A DNA stretch of 64,000 nucleotides. Origin: Wyeomyia smithii (lineage: Eukaryota; Arthropoda; Insecta; Diptera; Culicidae). The notes below the pieces were generated by a model. It searched no databases and was not told the DNA's origin. It saw only the letters and a program-made list of their open reading frames with translations. The translations under genes were made by a program, and so were the position numbers. Each line of letters opens with the position of its first letter. The first letter of the stretch is position 1. Positions 10,521 to 21,059 of the stretch are shown here, one piece after another. The stretch is from positions 106,662,665 through 106,726,664 of the forward strand of contig NC_073696.1 of the NCBI RefSeq assembly GCF_029784165.1. The letters run 5' to 3'.

Positions 10521-12944
10521 TTAATTGGAGTTAGGTAGGGAATTCTGCGGTCGATTGTTTACCGTACCATGTCTGGGGTTTTTGGGAAGCAGATTGAATA
10601 GCCATGAGGGGTGGTTACCTGCGTCTTTATTGAGAAGCGTGCATGAGTGTTGTTTATAAATTTCTAAACTTTCAGCTACGTCTAATTTCCATAAATTATT
10701 AACGGGGTGGAGGAGGTGAATGTTATCCGAAGTTAGTGGATGTTCCTCGTTAAAAATATGTTCAGCCACTTTTGATTTGAAATGGTGTGGTGGGGCATTT
10801 GTTGAAACTTTACTTGCTTTGGTCACTTCTGCGAAATGTTCTTTGGAACGTATCAATAGGTTACGTTTAGTTTGTCCAATGTAAACCATGTCACAGTGAC
10901 TGCATGCAATTTTATAAATTCCAGCTTTGTTCAGGGTATCAATAGGGTCTTTGGTAGACCCTAATTTTGTTTTGAGTTGGGTATTTCTACTAGTGTAGAC
11001 AATATCCATCCCAAATTTTCTAAATTTTGAACGAAGTGGGCGTGTCAAGTTAACGTCATATTCAACGGCTACCCTTTTCAGATCTTCTGTTATTGGGGTG
11101 AGTGTTGTAAAAGATTTCCGAATTTGAGCACGCTTCTTTTTATCGACAATGGCTTGAATGATACTTTCATTGTAGCCATTAAGTTTAGCAATTTCGAAAA
11201 TATATTCCAGTTCCTTTTGCTTGGCTACTTCACTTAGAGGTAAAGTTTCCATGCGGTGGATCATATAATGGAAGGATGCCATTTTTTGCTGGAAGGGATG
11301 GTTTGAAGTGTTAGGTATTACCCGTTTTGTATTCGTGGGTTTCCGATAAATTTCAAATTCCAAGTCCGTAGACTTTCTGACTACAACGACGTCCAAGAAA
11401 GGGAGTCTGTTGTTAAGTTCTTTTTCAATTGTGAAGTTTATATTTTTATGGGTATTATTAAGGGATATGAAAAAAGTTTCAAGATCCGCCCTTTTCAAAA
11501 TACAAAAAATATCATCCACATACCTCCACCATCGAATCGGTAAGATGTTCCTCTTCTCTAATGTACTTTCTATATTTGCCATGAAGAGCTCACATAGAAA
11601 GGGAGAAAGAGGATTCCCCATTGGTGCCCCTTTAGTCTGTTTGTAAAATTTACCACGAAATGTGAAGTAGTTTTCTTTCATGCAAAGGCGTGAAAGTTTC
11701 AACAAACTGTCAACTTTCTTTTTCCAAGTATTATCAAAATATTGGGAAAGAAGCCAGTCCTCTAAAAGGTTTAAGGTTTTATTCACTGGAACGCTAGGAA
11801 ATAAGGCCGTAACGTCAAATGAAACCATTATCTCATCAGATTGGATGTTACCCGAGGATCTTAAATTTTCAACGAAATCTCCGGTGCTCTTTACTGATCG
11901 ACTTGGAAATTTATGGGGCATGGCTTGAAATTCTTTTACCAGCCATTTAGCCAATTTTTCTGTGGGAGCCCCTACCGCTGAGATAATTTCTCTCATTTCA
12001 TTTCCAGGTTTGTGAATTTTGGGGAGACCCTTTATTCTTGGAAGAACTGGATTTGAAACACGAAGATTTTGTAACGCATTACCCAAAACGGGTTTGCATT
12101 CTTTTATTGTATTTTCTACACGTTTTACCATATCAGCAAGAGGATTGAGTCGCAGTTGCCAATATGGACCTTTATCAATTTTTTGGGTTATTTGTTCATC
12201 ATAGTCAGACTTGTCCATGATGACGGTTTTGTTCCCCTTATCTGCTTTTAAATAGAAAACAGGTTTTTTACGTAATTCCTCAACTGTCTTTAAATCAGAC
12301 GAATTTTCATGACGTGGCAGTGTCTTAGTAATTTTTGAAAAAATTTGGCGTACTTCACCAGTTTGTTCTGTGGAAAGTTTACAACTGTCCATCCCAGCTT
12401 CTATATCGATGATCGATTGTTCAATATTGGGTCGTGAAGGAATTGCGAAATTTAGGCCCATATTTAGAAGATTTTGCTGGGGTTGTGAGAACTCGTACGA
12501 AGACCTATTGACCACAAAGTCGTCAATGAGGTGTACTTTGGCTGTCTTTTTACTACTGTTATTTCGTAGAAGCAGTTGATTTAACTTTTTCAATCCCAAT
12601 TTTCGTTTTCTTTCCCCTTCACACTTTTCGGCTACTTTAACTTTAGTTAGAAAATTTTGAAATTCAAAAGGAAATTCTTTGGCAAGTTTTAAATGAAGTG
12701 AATAACATTCCAGAGTTGTGGAGCTAAGTTTACCATAAAGAAACTTGATGCTACTTTTCAAACACTCTCGTTCCATATGTTTCATAATGGAGGGGGCTAT
12801 AGGACTTTTAACTTTTACTCTATGACTCGTGGGAGTGACATGATATTTCAAACAATTTTTAAGAAAGGAAATAGATTTGTGGATACCCGCAATGCTCTTT
12901 TTTAACTTTAAAAACCTATTTGGCTCATTTGGCTTGGATGCCAT
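10521..12944 (-). CDS. Penelope-like element polyprotein: reverse transcriptase plus GIY-YIG endonuclease
   Basis: The ORF is intact, 807 aa from the first ATG (MASKPNEPNRF); the open frame extends 19 codons further upstream but without an ATG. RT motifs in order: KADKGNKTVIMDKSDY, LPKIHKPGNEMR, motif A SFDVTALFPSVP (Asp at about residue 377), motif B KGAPMGNPLSPFLCELFMA, catalytic YVDD (residues 475-478), then LPFLDVVV. The C-terminal endonuclease has GIY (675-677) and YIG (688-690) followed by QTKRNLLIRSKEHF with the catalytic Arg; the Cys/His residues between GIY and YIG (CSHCD) and downstream His residues suit the PLE zinc-binding linker. Family role: RNA copying primed at a nicked chromosomal end. 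No stop or frameshift, so it may be active. Confidence 0.95.
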   Translation of the reverse strand: MASKPNEPNRFLKLKKSIAGIHKSISFLKNCLKYHVTPTSHRVKVKSPIAPSIMKHMERECLKSSIKFLYGKLSSTTLECYSLHLKLAKEFPFEFQNFLTKVKVAEKCEGERKRKLGLKKLNQLLLRNNSSKKTAKVHLIDDFVVNRSSYEFSQPQQNLLNMGLNFAIPSRPNIEQSIIDIEAGMDSCKLSTEQTGEVRQIFSKITKTLPRHENSSDLKTVEELRKKPVFYLKADKGNKTVIMDKSDYDEQITQKIDKGPYWQLRLNPLADMVKRVENTIKECKPVLGNALQNLRVSNPVLPRIKGLPKIHKPGNEMREIISAVGAPTEKLAKWLVKEFQAMPHKFPSRSVKSTGDFVENLRSSGNIQSDEIMVSFDVTALFPSVPVNKTLNLLEDWLLSQYFDNTWKKKVDSLLKLSRLCMKENYFTFRGKFYKQTKGAPMGNPLSPFLCELFMANIESTLEKRNILPIRWWRYVDDIFCILKRADLETFFISLNNTHKNINFTIEKELNNRLPFLDVVVVRKSTDLEFEIYRKPTNTKRVIPNTSNHPFQQKMASFHYMIHRMETLPLSEVAKQKELEYIFEIAKLNGYNESIIQAIVDKKKRAQIRKSFTTLTPITEDLKRVAVEYDVNLTRPLRSKFRKFGMDIVYTSRNTQLKTKLGSTKDPIDTLNKAGIYKIACSHCDMVYIGQTKRNLLIRSKEHFAEVTKASKVSTNAPPHHFKSKVAEHIFNEEHPLTSDNIHLLHPVNNLWKLDVAESLEIYKQHSCTLLNKDAGNHPSWLFNLLPKNPRHGTVNNRPQNSLPNSN

Positions 12945-12990
12945 TGTCAAATCTAGAAAATCTATAACGAGCGTCTTAGCAGAGTGATTG

Positions 12991-13917
12991 AGATCAATCA
13001 AAGAAATAGTTATCGGTTTACGTTATACTCTACTAAATTTTTTGGAAATAAATATTGAAATTCAGTCCGCAAATATATATTTCGACTGTGACGTACAGTC
13101 TTCCTCAGTGCTTTTGTGGACTGGTAAAGAGCAAAGCGTAAATCCTGTTTTTTTATTTGTAGTAGGTAAAAATGAAAATTTAGCACCCTTAATTGGAGTT
13201 AGGTAGGGAATTATGCGGTCGATTGTTTACCGTACCATGTCTGGGGTTTTTGGGAAGCAGATTGAATAGCCATGAGGGGTGGTTACCTGCGTCTTTATTG
13301 AGAAGCGTGCATGAGTGTTGTTTATAAATTTCTAAACTTTCAGCTACGTCTAATTTCCATAAATTATTAACGGGGTGGAGGAGGTGAATGTTATCCGAAG
13401 TTAGTGGATGTTCCTCGTTAAAAATATGTTCAGCCACTTTTGATTTGAAATGGTGTGGTGGGGCATTTGTTGAAACTTTACTTGCTTTGGTCACTTCTGC
13501 GAAATGTTCTTTGGAACGTATCAATAGGTTACGTTTAGTTTGTCCAATGTAAACCATGTCACAGTGACTGCATGCAATTTTATAAATTCCAGCTTCGTTC
13601 AGGGTATCAATAGGGTCTTTGGTAGACCCTAATTTTTTTTTTGAGTTGGGTATTTCTACTAGTGTAGACAATATCCATCCCAAATTTTCTAAATTTTGAA
13701 CGAAGTGGGCGTGTCAAGTTAACGTCATATTCAACGGCTACCCTTTTCAGATCTTCTGTTATTGGGGTGAGTGTTGTAAAAGATTTCCGAATTTGAGCAC
13801 GCTTCTTTTTATCGACAATGGCTTGAATGATACTTTCATTGTAGCCATTAAGTTTAGCAATTTCGAAAATATATTCCAGTTCCTTTTGCTTGGCTACTTC
13901 ACTTAGAGGTAAAGTTT
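12991..13917 (-). pseudogene. Truncated second copy of the Penelope-like element
   Basis: Nearly identical to 10321-11249: 3' terminal region plus the C-terminal part of the ORF, including the complete GIY-YIG domain but no RT. A one-base gain in a T run (10 T at 13633-13642, where the full copy has TTTTGTTTT) shifts the frame. The copy breaks off at 13917, inside the sequence matching 11249, and is fused there to the inverted end fragment. Confidence 0.9.
13063..13123 (-). ncRNA. Type I hammerhead ribozyme motif, PLTR copy 2
   Basis: Same 61-base sequence as at 10395-10455: CTGAGGA core, GACTGT/ACAGTC helix II, GAAA, short AT-rich helix III, GCA/TGC and CAGTCC/GGACTG helix I. It lies just upstream (in element sense) of the full-length ORF, so self-cleavage here would set the 5' end of the full-copy RNA. 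Confidence 0.8.
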
Positions 13918-14097
13918 GCTCTTTACCAGTCCACAAAAGCACTGAGGAAGACTGTACGTCACAGTCGAAATATATATTTGCGGACTGAATTTCAATATTT
14001 ATTTCCAAAAAATTTAGTAGAGTATAACGTAAACCGATAACTATTTCTTTGATTGATCTCAATCACTCTGCTAAGACGCTCGTTATAGATTTTCTAG
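13918..14097 (+). repeat. Inverted PLTR fragment at the 5' end of the PLE array
   Basis: Reverse complement of about 12952-13130: hammerhead region, the segment up to ATCAATC, and the first bases of the ORF region ending at TTTCTAGA. Inverted 5' fragments of this kind are usual in Penelope insertions. It is fused in frame to the truncated copy, giving a chimeric minus-strand reading frame (13607-14062). Confidence 0.9.
13927..13987 (+). ncRNA. Type I hammerhead ribozyme motif, inverted copy 3
   Basis: The same 61 bases on the plus strand (core CTGAGGA at 13942-13948, GAAA at 13967-13970). Together with copy 2 it could form a long RNA hairpin if the array is read through. Confidence 0.78.
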
Positions 14098-14109
14098 ATC
14101 ATTTTGAAC
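14098..14109. repeat. Right target-site duplication of the PLE array
   Basis: ATCATTTTGAAC, an exact match to 10309-10320. Confidence 0.85.
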
Positions 14110-14229
14110 GTTTTTTTGTGCATTTTAATTGTGATGGGAGTGATCAAATAGACTATGCTTTGTTATTTATTTAACAGAGTTTTTATTTTTCTTGTGGTTA
14201 AAGTCTAGAGTTCGTTAAAAATGCTCTTC

Positions 14230-16440
14230 AGTTTTCAAAATGACATCCAAGCAAGAGAAGCAGCGTGTCAAAATTTTGCTCTTACAGCAAGAGAATCCAT
14301 AGCTCTCGCACGCGAAATATGAGCGGAATTCTAACCTCTCCGTCCAGAATGTCGCTGGCAAGCTCAATTTCTCCCATACTACTATGCAGCAGGCCAATAA
14401 ATGAGCCGGGTTTTCGATGTTTAAGGCGAACTGAGACTGCAACCAAACACGTCGGTAAACCAGTGCACAGTGGTTCGCCCATAGGCCAAAAATAGAAAAA
14501 AAGCTTTTTTGTTTTCTGGTTATTATTAGTTTAATGGATCGGTTATAAACCTGAAAATACAGAAAAGTTGTTTTTGTTGGCCTATTTCATGAACCGTCTA
14601 TTTTTGAGCACGAGATACATTGTGTACATATCCGCTGTAGAACAAATTCAATTGCTTTATCTGTTTATTTTCATCATGAGCCTTCAGAAAACAGGTTTGT
14701 TTCGGTATTGTGGTGTTGTTTGGATAGGTATGTGCTAACCTGTAATCATAATTAGTCGTAAGAGGGAACGTAGTAGTAAAGTCAGAGAACACCACTCATA
14801 CTTAAATTCATGTAAACTTTGAAATGTGTTCCGCGCGAGATACTGTCACCAAATTACCACCAAACGAAAGATTTAGGACCTAAAATGATTTGTTAAAGGT
14901 TACAGCTGCATATATTTGCATCTTAGTCGATGACAAGCGGCTAAAGATGTTACTTTTTCGTTTGAGTTTTATACTTTTTACATAGTTTCTTAGAAGGGTT
15001 GTGGTACATTCAGCTAAAACTTACAAATTGGTTCATAGACATTGTCTTCATTCGAATTTTGATATTTGATGTTGAAATACGGGTGGTTCCTGAGAAAATA
15101 TCAAACTTGTTTGAAGTTATTCCAGGAAAATAACGTAAAAGAAAAATCAAACTTTAATCGCTTCGAGGGTTTGAATTTTGCATAAGGACTTTTTTTCGAG
15201 AAAGCAAAGCTTTTAAAAGCTGCTGCATTCTGAAATTCAATGGTCAAACTTTTCTGGCACCCTATTATGCATGTATAATAAGAGCAATGCCAGAAAATTG
15301 AAACAAATTGGGTGATGGCAGTCCCGGAAAAGTTTGTTATAGTCGAAAAACACCTATTTCTGTCTATTTCAGTAGTTTTCAAGAGCAATACTGTACAAAA
15401 ATGATTTATGACCACCTTTACGATACAATTCGAACCACTGTGCAGCGGTCTCGGAAGCTGTAAACGAATCTACACTGAAAACATTATTTCGTTATTCTCT
15501 GCACGCACGTTTCGTAAACATGTAATTCGTAGATTGTACTGCACTTTTGTTGATTGTATAGAATATTCGTATTGCACGTTATCGAATAGAATTACAACAT
15601 TACGCATAATTTGTACAATTCACGGATGAACTTTCGTACGAACGTGGATAACTACGAACAAAAAATTTCGTAAAATATATATGTTATTGCGTAGGCTTAC
15701 TAATTTTTCGAACTATTTACATTATGCAGCGCTTGTTTGTACGAATGATTGCGTTCATTTTCAAAAACTTTCGTTGCGTTAACTAAAACGTACTTTGACA
15801 GTTCTGACGAAAGTACCCTCATATTTATTACGCATTGGTTTCGTTGCAGAAAAGGTTTTGTATATAATACACACGTTTTCGTGGAATAAACTAAAATATA
15901 TTTCCAGTGTACTTACAAATCTCGTCGTTATGAACGACGCAATGTGAAGACGGATTTCGAGACAGGTGTTTTATACCATATCAGGAAAAGGGACGGTGGG
16001 TGAAATTTTCAAAACCATCAAACTTTCAAAGTTTCCGAAAAAAGCGGTATTTTCATCACTACGGGAACCATAAATCAGAAGATCGTCCAGGAGTGTCTGA
16101 AATAAAGGCTGCTACAATTCCTAAAGCAGCATAATAGACCTGTGCCGTTCTGGCCGGACTTAACGAGCTGCTACTACGGGAAAAAGGCAATCGAGTGGTA
16201 CCATGCGAACAACGTGGTTGTGGTACTCAAAGACCACAACCCTTCCTTCAGCTCAAAACTCCGCCTTATGGAACGGTATTGGGCCTTGCTCAAACGGAAT
16301 CTCGATAAAACGAATCCATGGAAAACGAATAGCAGTTTAAATCTAACAGGCATTCGGCGGCGAATAAGGTTGATGAGACCACTGTACAAAATTTAATGGC
16401 AGGCATGGCAGTTCGAATTTGGGAAACCAAAAGAGTAAAC
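14230..16440 (+). pseudogene. Tc1/IS630-type transposase relic, interrupted
   Basis: The N-terminal part (14240-14450) reads MTSKQEKQRVKILLLQQENP, then after a stop SVQNVAGKLNFSHTTMQQ, resembling the helix-turn-helix start of Tc1-like transposases. The C-terminal part (about 15930-16440) reads GTINQKIVQECL, FLKQHNRPVPFWPDLTSCYY (second catalytic Asp), then LMERYWALLKRNLDKT (third acidic residue Glu) and TVQNLMAGMAVRIW. A MITE splits it at 15473-15909, and 14470-15400 matches no transposase segment. Multiple stops: dead. The two halves are assigned to one element by family and order; this is inference. Confidence 0.65.
15473..15909. mobile_element. 437-bp MITE with CACTG ends inserted in the transposase relic
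   Basis: Left end TA|CACTGAAAACATTATTTCG; right end in reverse complement CACTGGAAATATATTTTAG with TA. It is flanked by TA dinucleotides as in Tc1/mariner-mobilised MITEs. The body is rich in TTCGTA/TACGAA motifs. It carries no coding capacity. Confidence 0.65.
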
Positions 16441-17065
16441 GAAGATTTCTTCCTTTAAGTATATCAAATGATTTACCAAAAGAAAAATAAAAAGATTTTT
16501 GTGTTATAAGTTTTGACTGAAAGACACGATTTTTTTGTCGGACAATTTTTGTGCATTATATTGAGTCTTTAGTTCTATAAGCAAACCCAAAAACGAGATA
16601 TATTTTGTAAACTTCACTGAAATATTAGGAAATTTTTTATCAGTTCGTCTGTCTTATGTTTCTTCATTTTTTTCTGTATTGCTGAGAGTATAGTTTACAG
16701 CCAATTCATGTGCTAACGTGCTAACGAATCTATAATTTGCGGTTTACAAACTGATGTCTAAGTAAATCGACGAAAAAAAAATATTCAGAGTAAGTTTTTC
16801 CGTTTATTCGTCCATAAAGTTTGTTTCCTAAAACTTGACGGTAAAATTCAAAAAAACTGCGACCTGCTTCAAGCTATATTAAGATTCGCCAAATCATCAT
16901 TGTGCTATGCTCTTCGCACAATTTGTGTGTGAAATCGTATTTAAAATAACCCAATCATTGCTGAATCGAAAGCATGAATTAATTTATCCAATGTAGAAAG
17001 ATTTATCCGTAAAACGCATGGGCTTTTGCGAGTGCATTTAAAAAAACATCATATTAATGATAACA
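16441..17065. other. Nothing recognised
   Basis: AT-rich, no open frame of note, and no repeat that I could match elsewhere in the window. Confidence 0.4.
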
Positions 17066-17366
17066 CTGGTCGGCAAAGGGGGAAACTATAAGGCCCTAAA
17101 AATAGTTGCTCTAGAAAGATTATAGCTCTTTAACCATTCCTGTCAATTTTGGAGTTTCTCGTGTATGCATAAGTGCGTCAGAGTGTCGCATAGTAATTGT
17201 TCGCCGGGTTCGTCGCTTCAGCGTTATGTTTACGAGGAAACTCATTCAAGACTCTGGAAAAGTAATCTGTTATAGGAGCACCAAAAATCATAGGAATGGT
17301 TGAAACACAATAATCTTCCATTTTTTTCCAGTTTGAGCTCTGGTGCAAAACCTGTGTTTACCAGAA
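17066..17366. repeat. MITE with CTGGT..ACACAGGT-type inverted ends
   Basis: Internal inverted arms are clear: AGATTATAGCTCTTTAACCA near 17117 against TGGTTGAAACACAATAATCT near 17297, with CATTCCT and TTTTGG extending them. The right end CCTGTGTTTACCAG is the inverted counterpart of the left end of the copy at 24409. Related copies: 915-1172 and 24409-25672. Confidence 0.6.
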
Positions 17367-17401
17367 TTATTATTGATATTTGGGTTGAATATTAGTTTTG
17401 C

Positions 17402-17530
17402 AGCCCCCTTAGCTGGTCACGAGGTACGATGATGGCCTAACACGCCAATCGTCGTAAGTTGGAGGCTCGACTCGGGAGATGCTGTTAGTGTCAGTAGGAT
17501 CGTAGGGTCGTGCGTTTAAACTACTGAATT
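17402..17530 (+). mobile_element. tRNA-derived SINE, second family (Feilai-like)
   Basis: AGCTGGTCACGAGGTACGAT followed by TGGCCTAACACGCCAATCGT and a degenerate B box (GGAGGCTCGACTC) match the better preserved copy at 23138. The downstream GTTAGTGTCAGTAGGATCGT is shared, as I recall it, with mosquito tRNA-related SINEs. The B box is damaged. Confidence 0.6.
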
Positions 17531-20500
17531 TATAATAAGATGAATTTGAGAAAATTTATGAAAAAAGTCATTCACAATTCGTTGTAAAGTTGTAAAAGCG
17601 GAAGAGAAAAGCAATACAAAAATTTCTTGACCAATTATCTAGAAGATGAAATGAATTGTCATAGTAACAACGCATCAAACCTTTAAAATTCATTTTTCTG
17701 TCACTATGGTTAGGAATTTACATCATCCTATGTATGTCGCCTGTTAAGCGGTAAACTCCTGCGTTGGCTTGCAATACGAGAATCGTAACAGCGTAACCGT
17801 ATCCTTTTGAACCCCCAACCCACAGACAGACCTTATCGGCCGTCATCAGTACACACCGTCATATTGGTCCCGGTGGGCACCTTTGAAGTGTACCACACGA
17901 ACATAGTACAGTGGAGATGGCTGCTGCCCACAAATGCCAGGGGAACGGTCTTTCCTTCACTCGTAAGGCGTGTATTCCCAGTGTGCACATTCTCCACTCT
18001 TCCGTGCACGGAGAACCTCCGACACAAACAGATCCGCTTCAATTGCTTCGCGAGTAGAAGTAGCAGTAGTAGTGGTAGAAGCCTGCCCGACACGACAGCA
18101 TTCTGTGTGCTTTATGCGAGTGAGCAATTTTCTGCTATGGTAGAACGACAGCGGGCCTGAGACTCTCACACATTACATTACTCCAAACGATGACTACGAC
18201 ACCGATGGACGACAAGGCTGCGATGACGCGAAAACGCGCAACACCAACAGCCGTCTCATGGGGGCTGACGTAGCTGATGTTGTTTGTGTATGTATGTGTG
18301 TGTGCGTGCAGGAGAATCCATCCCAGCTGGTGGGGGGAGGGAGAACTGGGTTGGTTGGAACATGTTTATTATGCTCGGGAGCAACAGAGATAGACTACAC
18401 ATGTAGAGCAGAACTGGATCGTAGCTGTTGCAAACGGGAAGCCGAGTCCGTGTTGTAGTCGTCTGTGCATGGCTTCACGCTGTTTCTGTACATCGCTTTT
18501 TGCACCGTTCACCTACTTCTGGTGGTGCGAGAGAAGCATAACACACGGCTCTGACTCCGCCTATATAAATTATTCATGTCGTTTAAAGATTGTTTAAGAT
18601 ATTTCTTTTCATAAATATCTGCCGCGTTTTTTTTCTTTCTGTTTTAGTTGGCTTTTGAAACTTTGTAGAAGTTTGGGATTAATTGTTTGGCTTGAATAAA
18701 TTAGGTGAGGAGCCCGGTGCAGTTTTCCTTCCTAGTTGTTGCTTTTTCTTCCTTCGGAAGAAAAACAAATGGTGCTAAATTTGTTAAAGTTTACGCTGCC
18801 AAAAGAAGCGCTGTGCTACATTAGTACTTTAATAACTCACAATGTTGTTCGTGATAAATGTTTTAAAATACGCAATCTTAATGTGAGCTAATCTAGCATG
18901 TTAAGCTGTCGGGGCAAGATTAATTTTGTTTCAGATTTTAAAATTAACTGTATAACTCAGGGGTTTGCGGAAAAATAACTTTTGATGAGTGAGAGTAAAT
19001 TCGCAGTGTAATGTAATTAATTTAATATTATTTTGAATAGCAAATCTTATGAGGAATTGGTTTTTGAATTGGTTGGGAAACCAAATTTTCATGTCTTAAA
19101 TTGCAAAGTTCTACAAAAATAGGAGCACGGGATTAAAATGTGGCACAAAATGAAACAAATCAATTTAGCTTTTTACGAGCCCTGCCCGGGAAGGGTACCT
19201 GCGAAAAAAGGATTTCTTTTATCTGGACTCAACGACGTTCGCGATCGCAGACTGCGGCAATCGGTTCCGTCCCACTCTTTGGGGCAGCGAACCGTTTTTC
19301 CAGTATCTCATCTCTGCCGTTATCGTCATCGTTGTCATCGAAGCCCGCCACAATTTATGTTTCGCTTTTACTACCTTTTGTATAATCCTGTGCTTGGTCG
19401 TGAACGCGCGCAATGATTTGAGAGATCGGTAAAGGGGATAAGCGGCGGCTGTGGTATCCGAAAAGGAAACAAAAAATTCTATTTCGAACATGATATGGGA
19501 CAAGAAGGAGGAAAGTAAGGTGGGGGTGAATGCATGAGATATGATGGAGCTCGAGGGGTTCTAACAACTCCGTTCTCTGGATAGAGGGCCACGAAAAAGG
19601 AAGCCGCTTCCAGTTTTTCATACATCGGCCGTTCTCGAGCTGGGAGGAAACAGAAGCAGCGAATGAACGGGGAGAGTTGCACACGACGGTGCCGCAATCC
19701 ACCATCATCCAAAACGAGTCGCGGTTTTACAAAATGAAGAAAAACGAGCAATTTTGATAATTTGATGTTCTGCAGCGTTTGGCCTTGCCGTCGGTGTTGT
19801 TAGGTAGTAGTGGTGATCACTTTATTTTCGCGATTCATTGTGCCCTCGTCTTTGTATGCAGATGGAGGCTCAATGGTTCATAAATGTATGCACACATAAT
19901 CAGGTTTTTCATGATTCTGATCGCCGACGGTTTTTGGTATTCGATTCTTGAATTAGATTAATGTGATTCAAGGAACTGACCTCGTTAGAAAATAATTGAT
20001 AATTTTAGTTAGGTAAGAAACGAAACAGTGAAGTTGAACAATTTAAAAGAATAGAATTCGTTGATCAAAATTTTTTAATGTCACATTTAATGTCTGTTTC
20101 AGGAACTAATTCAGATGAAAATTCGTCTAATTGCAACTCATATATGCAAGCTTAAAATTTATAGTTGTTTGTGTAAAGTTTATATTAACATTATCAAAAC
20201 TGGCTCTCACTAAAAATGCTGTAACACATGGTATCCTTCATAAAATAAATCATTAGAAAAAAAGATAAAAAGCATATTTGGCAATTTTTAAATAATTTTG
20301 TTATATGCAATTTTAGTTTTATTTTTGTTTTAGACTGTCCTTTATCTGTTGATTTTATTGTATGTAATTGAAAAATCCCATTATATCCGTTATCAGACAG
20401 TTCAAAAATGTGAGTGCAATAAAAGCTCAAGAAGCTAAAGCTGCAGAAGAATCTTATAAAAATATATCACAACTCAGCCAAATCTCTGCTGATTTTTCTA

Positions 20501-20680
20501 CAACAACGCTTATTGTAATCAGAAGTAAAAGTTATTTTTTCAAGATAATAATAATTGTAACGGATAAAGTTGAAAATATTTAGAAAATATAAAAAATCTT
20601 ATCCACCTCAAAATAGCTCATTAGACATAAAATTATAGATTTTATAAATATGTCTAAGTATTTTGGAAGCCCTGTTTTTC
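17531..20680. other. Mostly unique DNA with GC-rich islands; no gene assigned
   Basis: Two islands of higher GC (about 17800-18540 and 19140-19760) stand out from AT-rich surroundings and show frames on both strands without any domain that I recognise. A short TG-rich microsatellite lies near 18278-18310. Given tailup on the minus strand at 7 kb, these islands could be its upstream noncoding exons or regulatory DNA; that is speculation. Confidence 0.3.
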
Positions 20681-21059
20681 TATTTTGCTAAAAAGCATGA
20701 ATTAAAAAAACGGTTGAAAAATTGCCGAGGTGAATATAAAAGTGATCCAAAATCCAAAAGCGGGATTTTGACCGTAACTTTAAATTTTAGGGGTACTTAA
20801 GAAACTTCAAGTATGGGTGCAAGCAACGCCTACCAATCTACACTAGGTCGCATCAGAAGTTCTTGCATATTTTTCCATATGCAGCTCCGTTAAATAATTG
20901 GGCTATAAAAGCCGAACATTTTGTTTTTCTAAAAAAAATAAGTTAGCCAAATATCAACCTATTTTATTTGTAACTTTATTGTAATTGTTTCTATATGATC
21001 GTGTATTTGTAGCACTTTTTGTACAAAAAAAAAATGATATTATCAAAAAATAAGCGGTA

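Larger units (their letters stand above)
10321..14097 (-). mobile_element. Penelope-like retroelement array (full copy, partial tandem copy, inverted end)
   Basis: The layout, read left to right, has three parts. A full minus-strand copy (10321-12990) holds the ORF. A 5'-truncated second minus-strand copy (12991-13917) repeats 10321-11249 almost exactly. An inverted piece (13918-14097) is the reverse complement of about 12952-13130. Tandem partial copies with an inverted terminal fragment are the known signature of Penelope elements, whose repeated ends are called PLTRs. A perfect 12-bp target duplication flanks the entire array, so all parts probably arrived in one insertion. Near identity of the copies suggests a recent event. 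Confidence 0.93.

Noticed and set aside
17833..18160. Candidate first exon of tailup on the minus strand
   Set aside because: The frame starting MSGRLLPLLLLLLLAKQ has no link to Islet proteins and no supporting donor in phase with the LIM1 exon.
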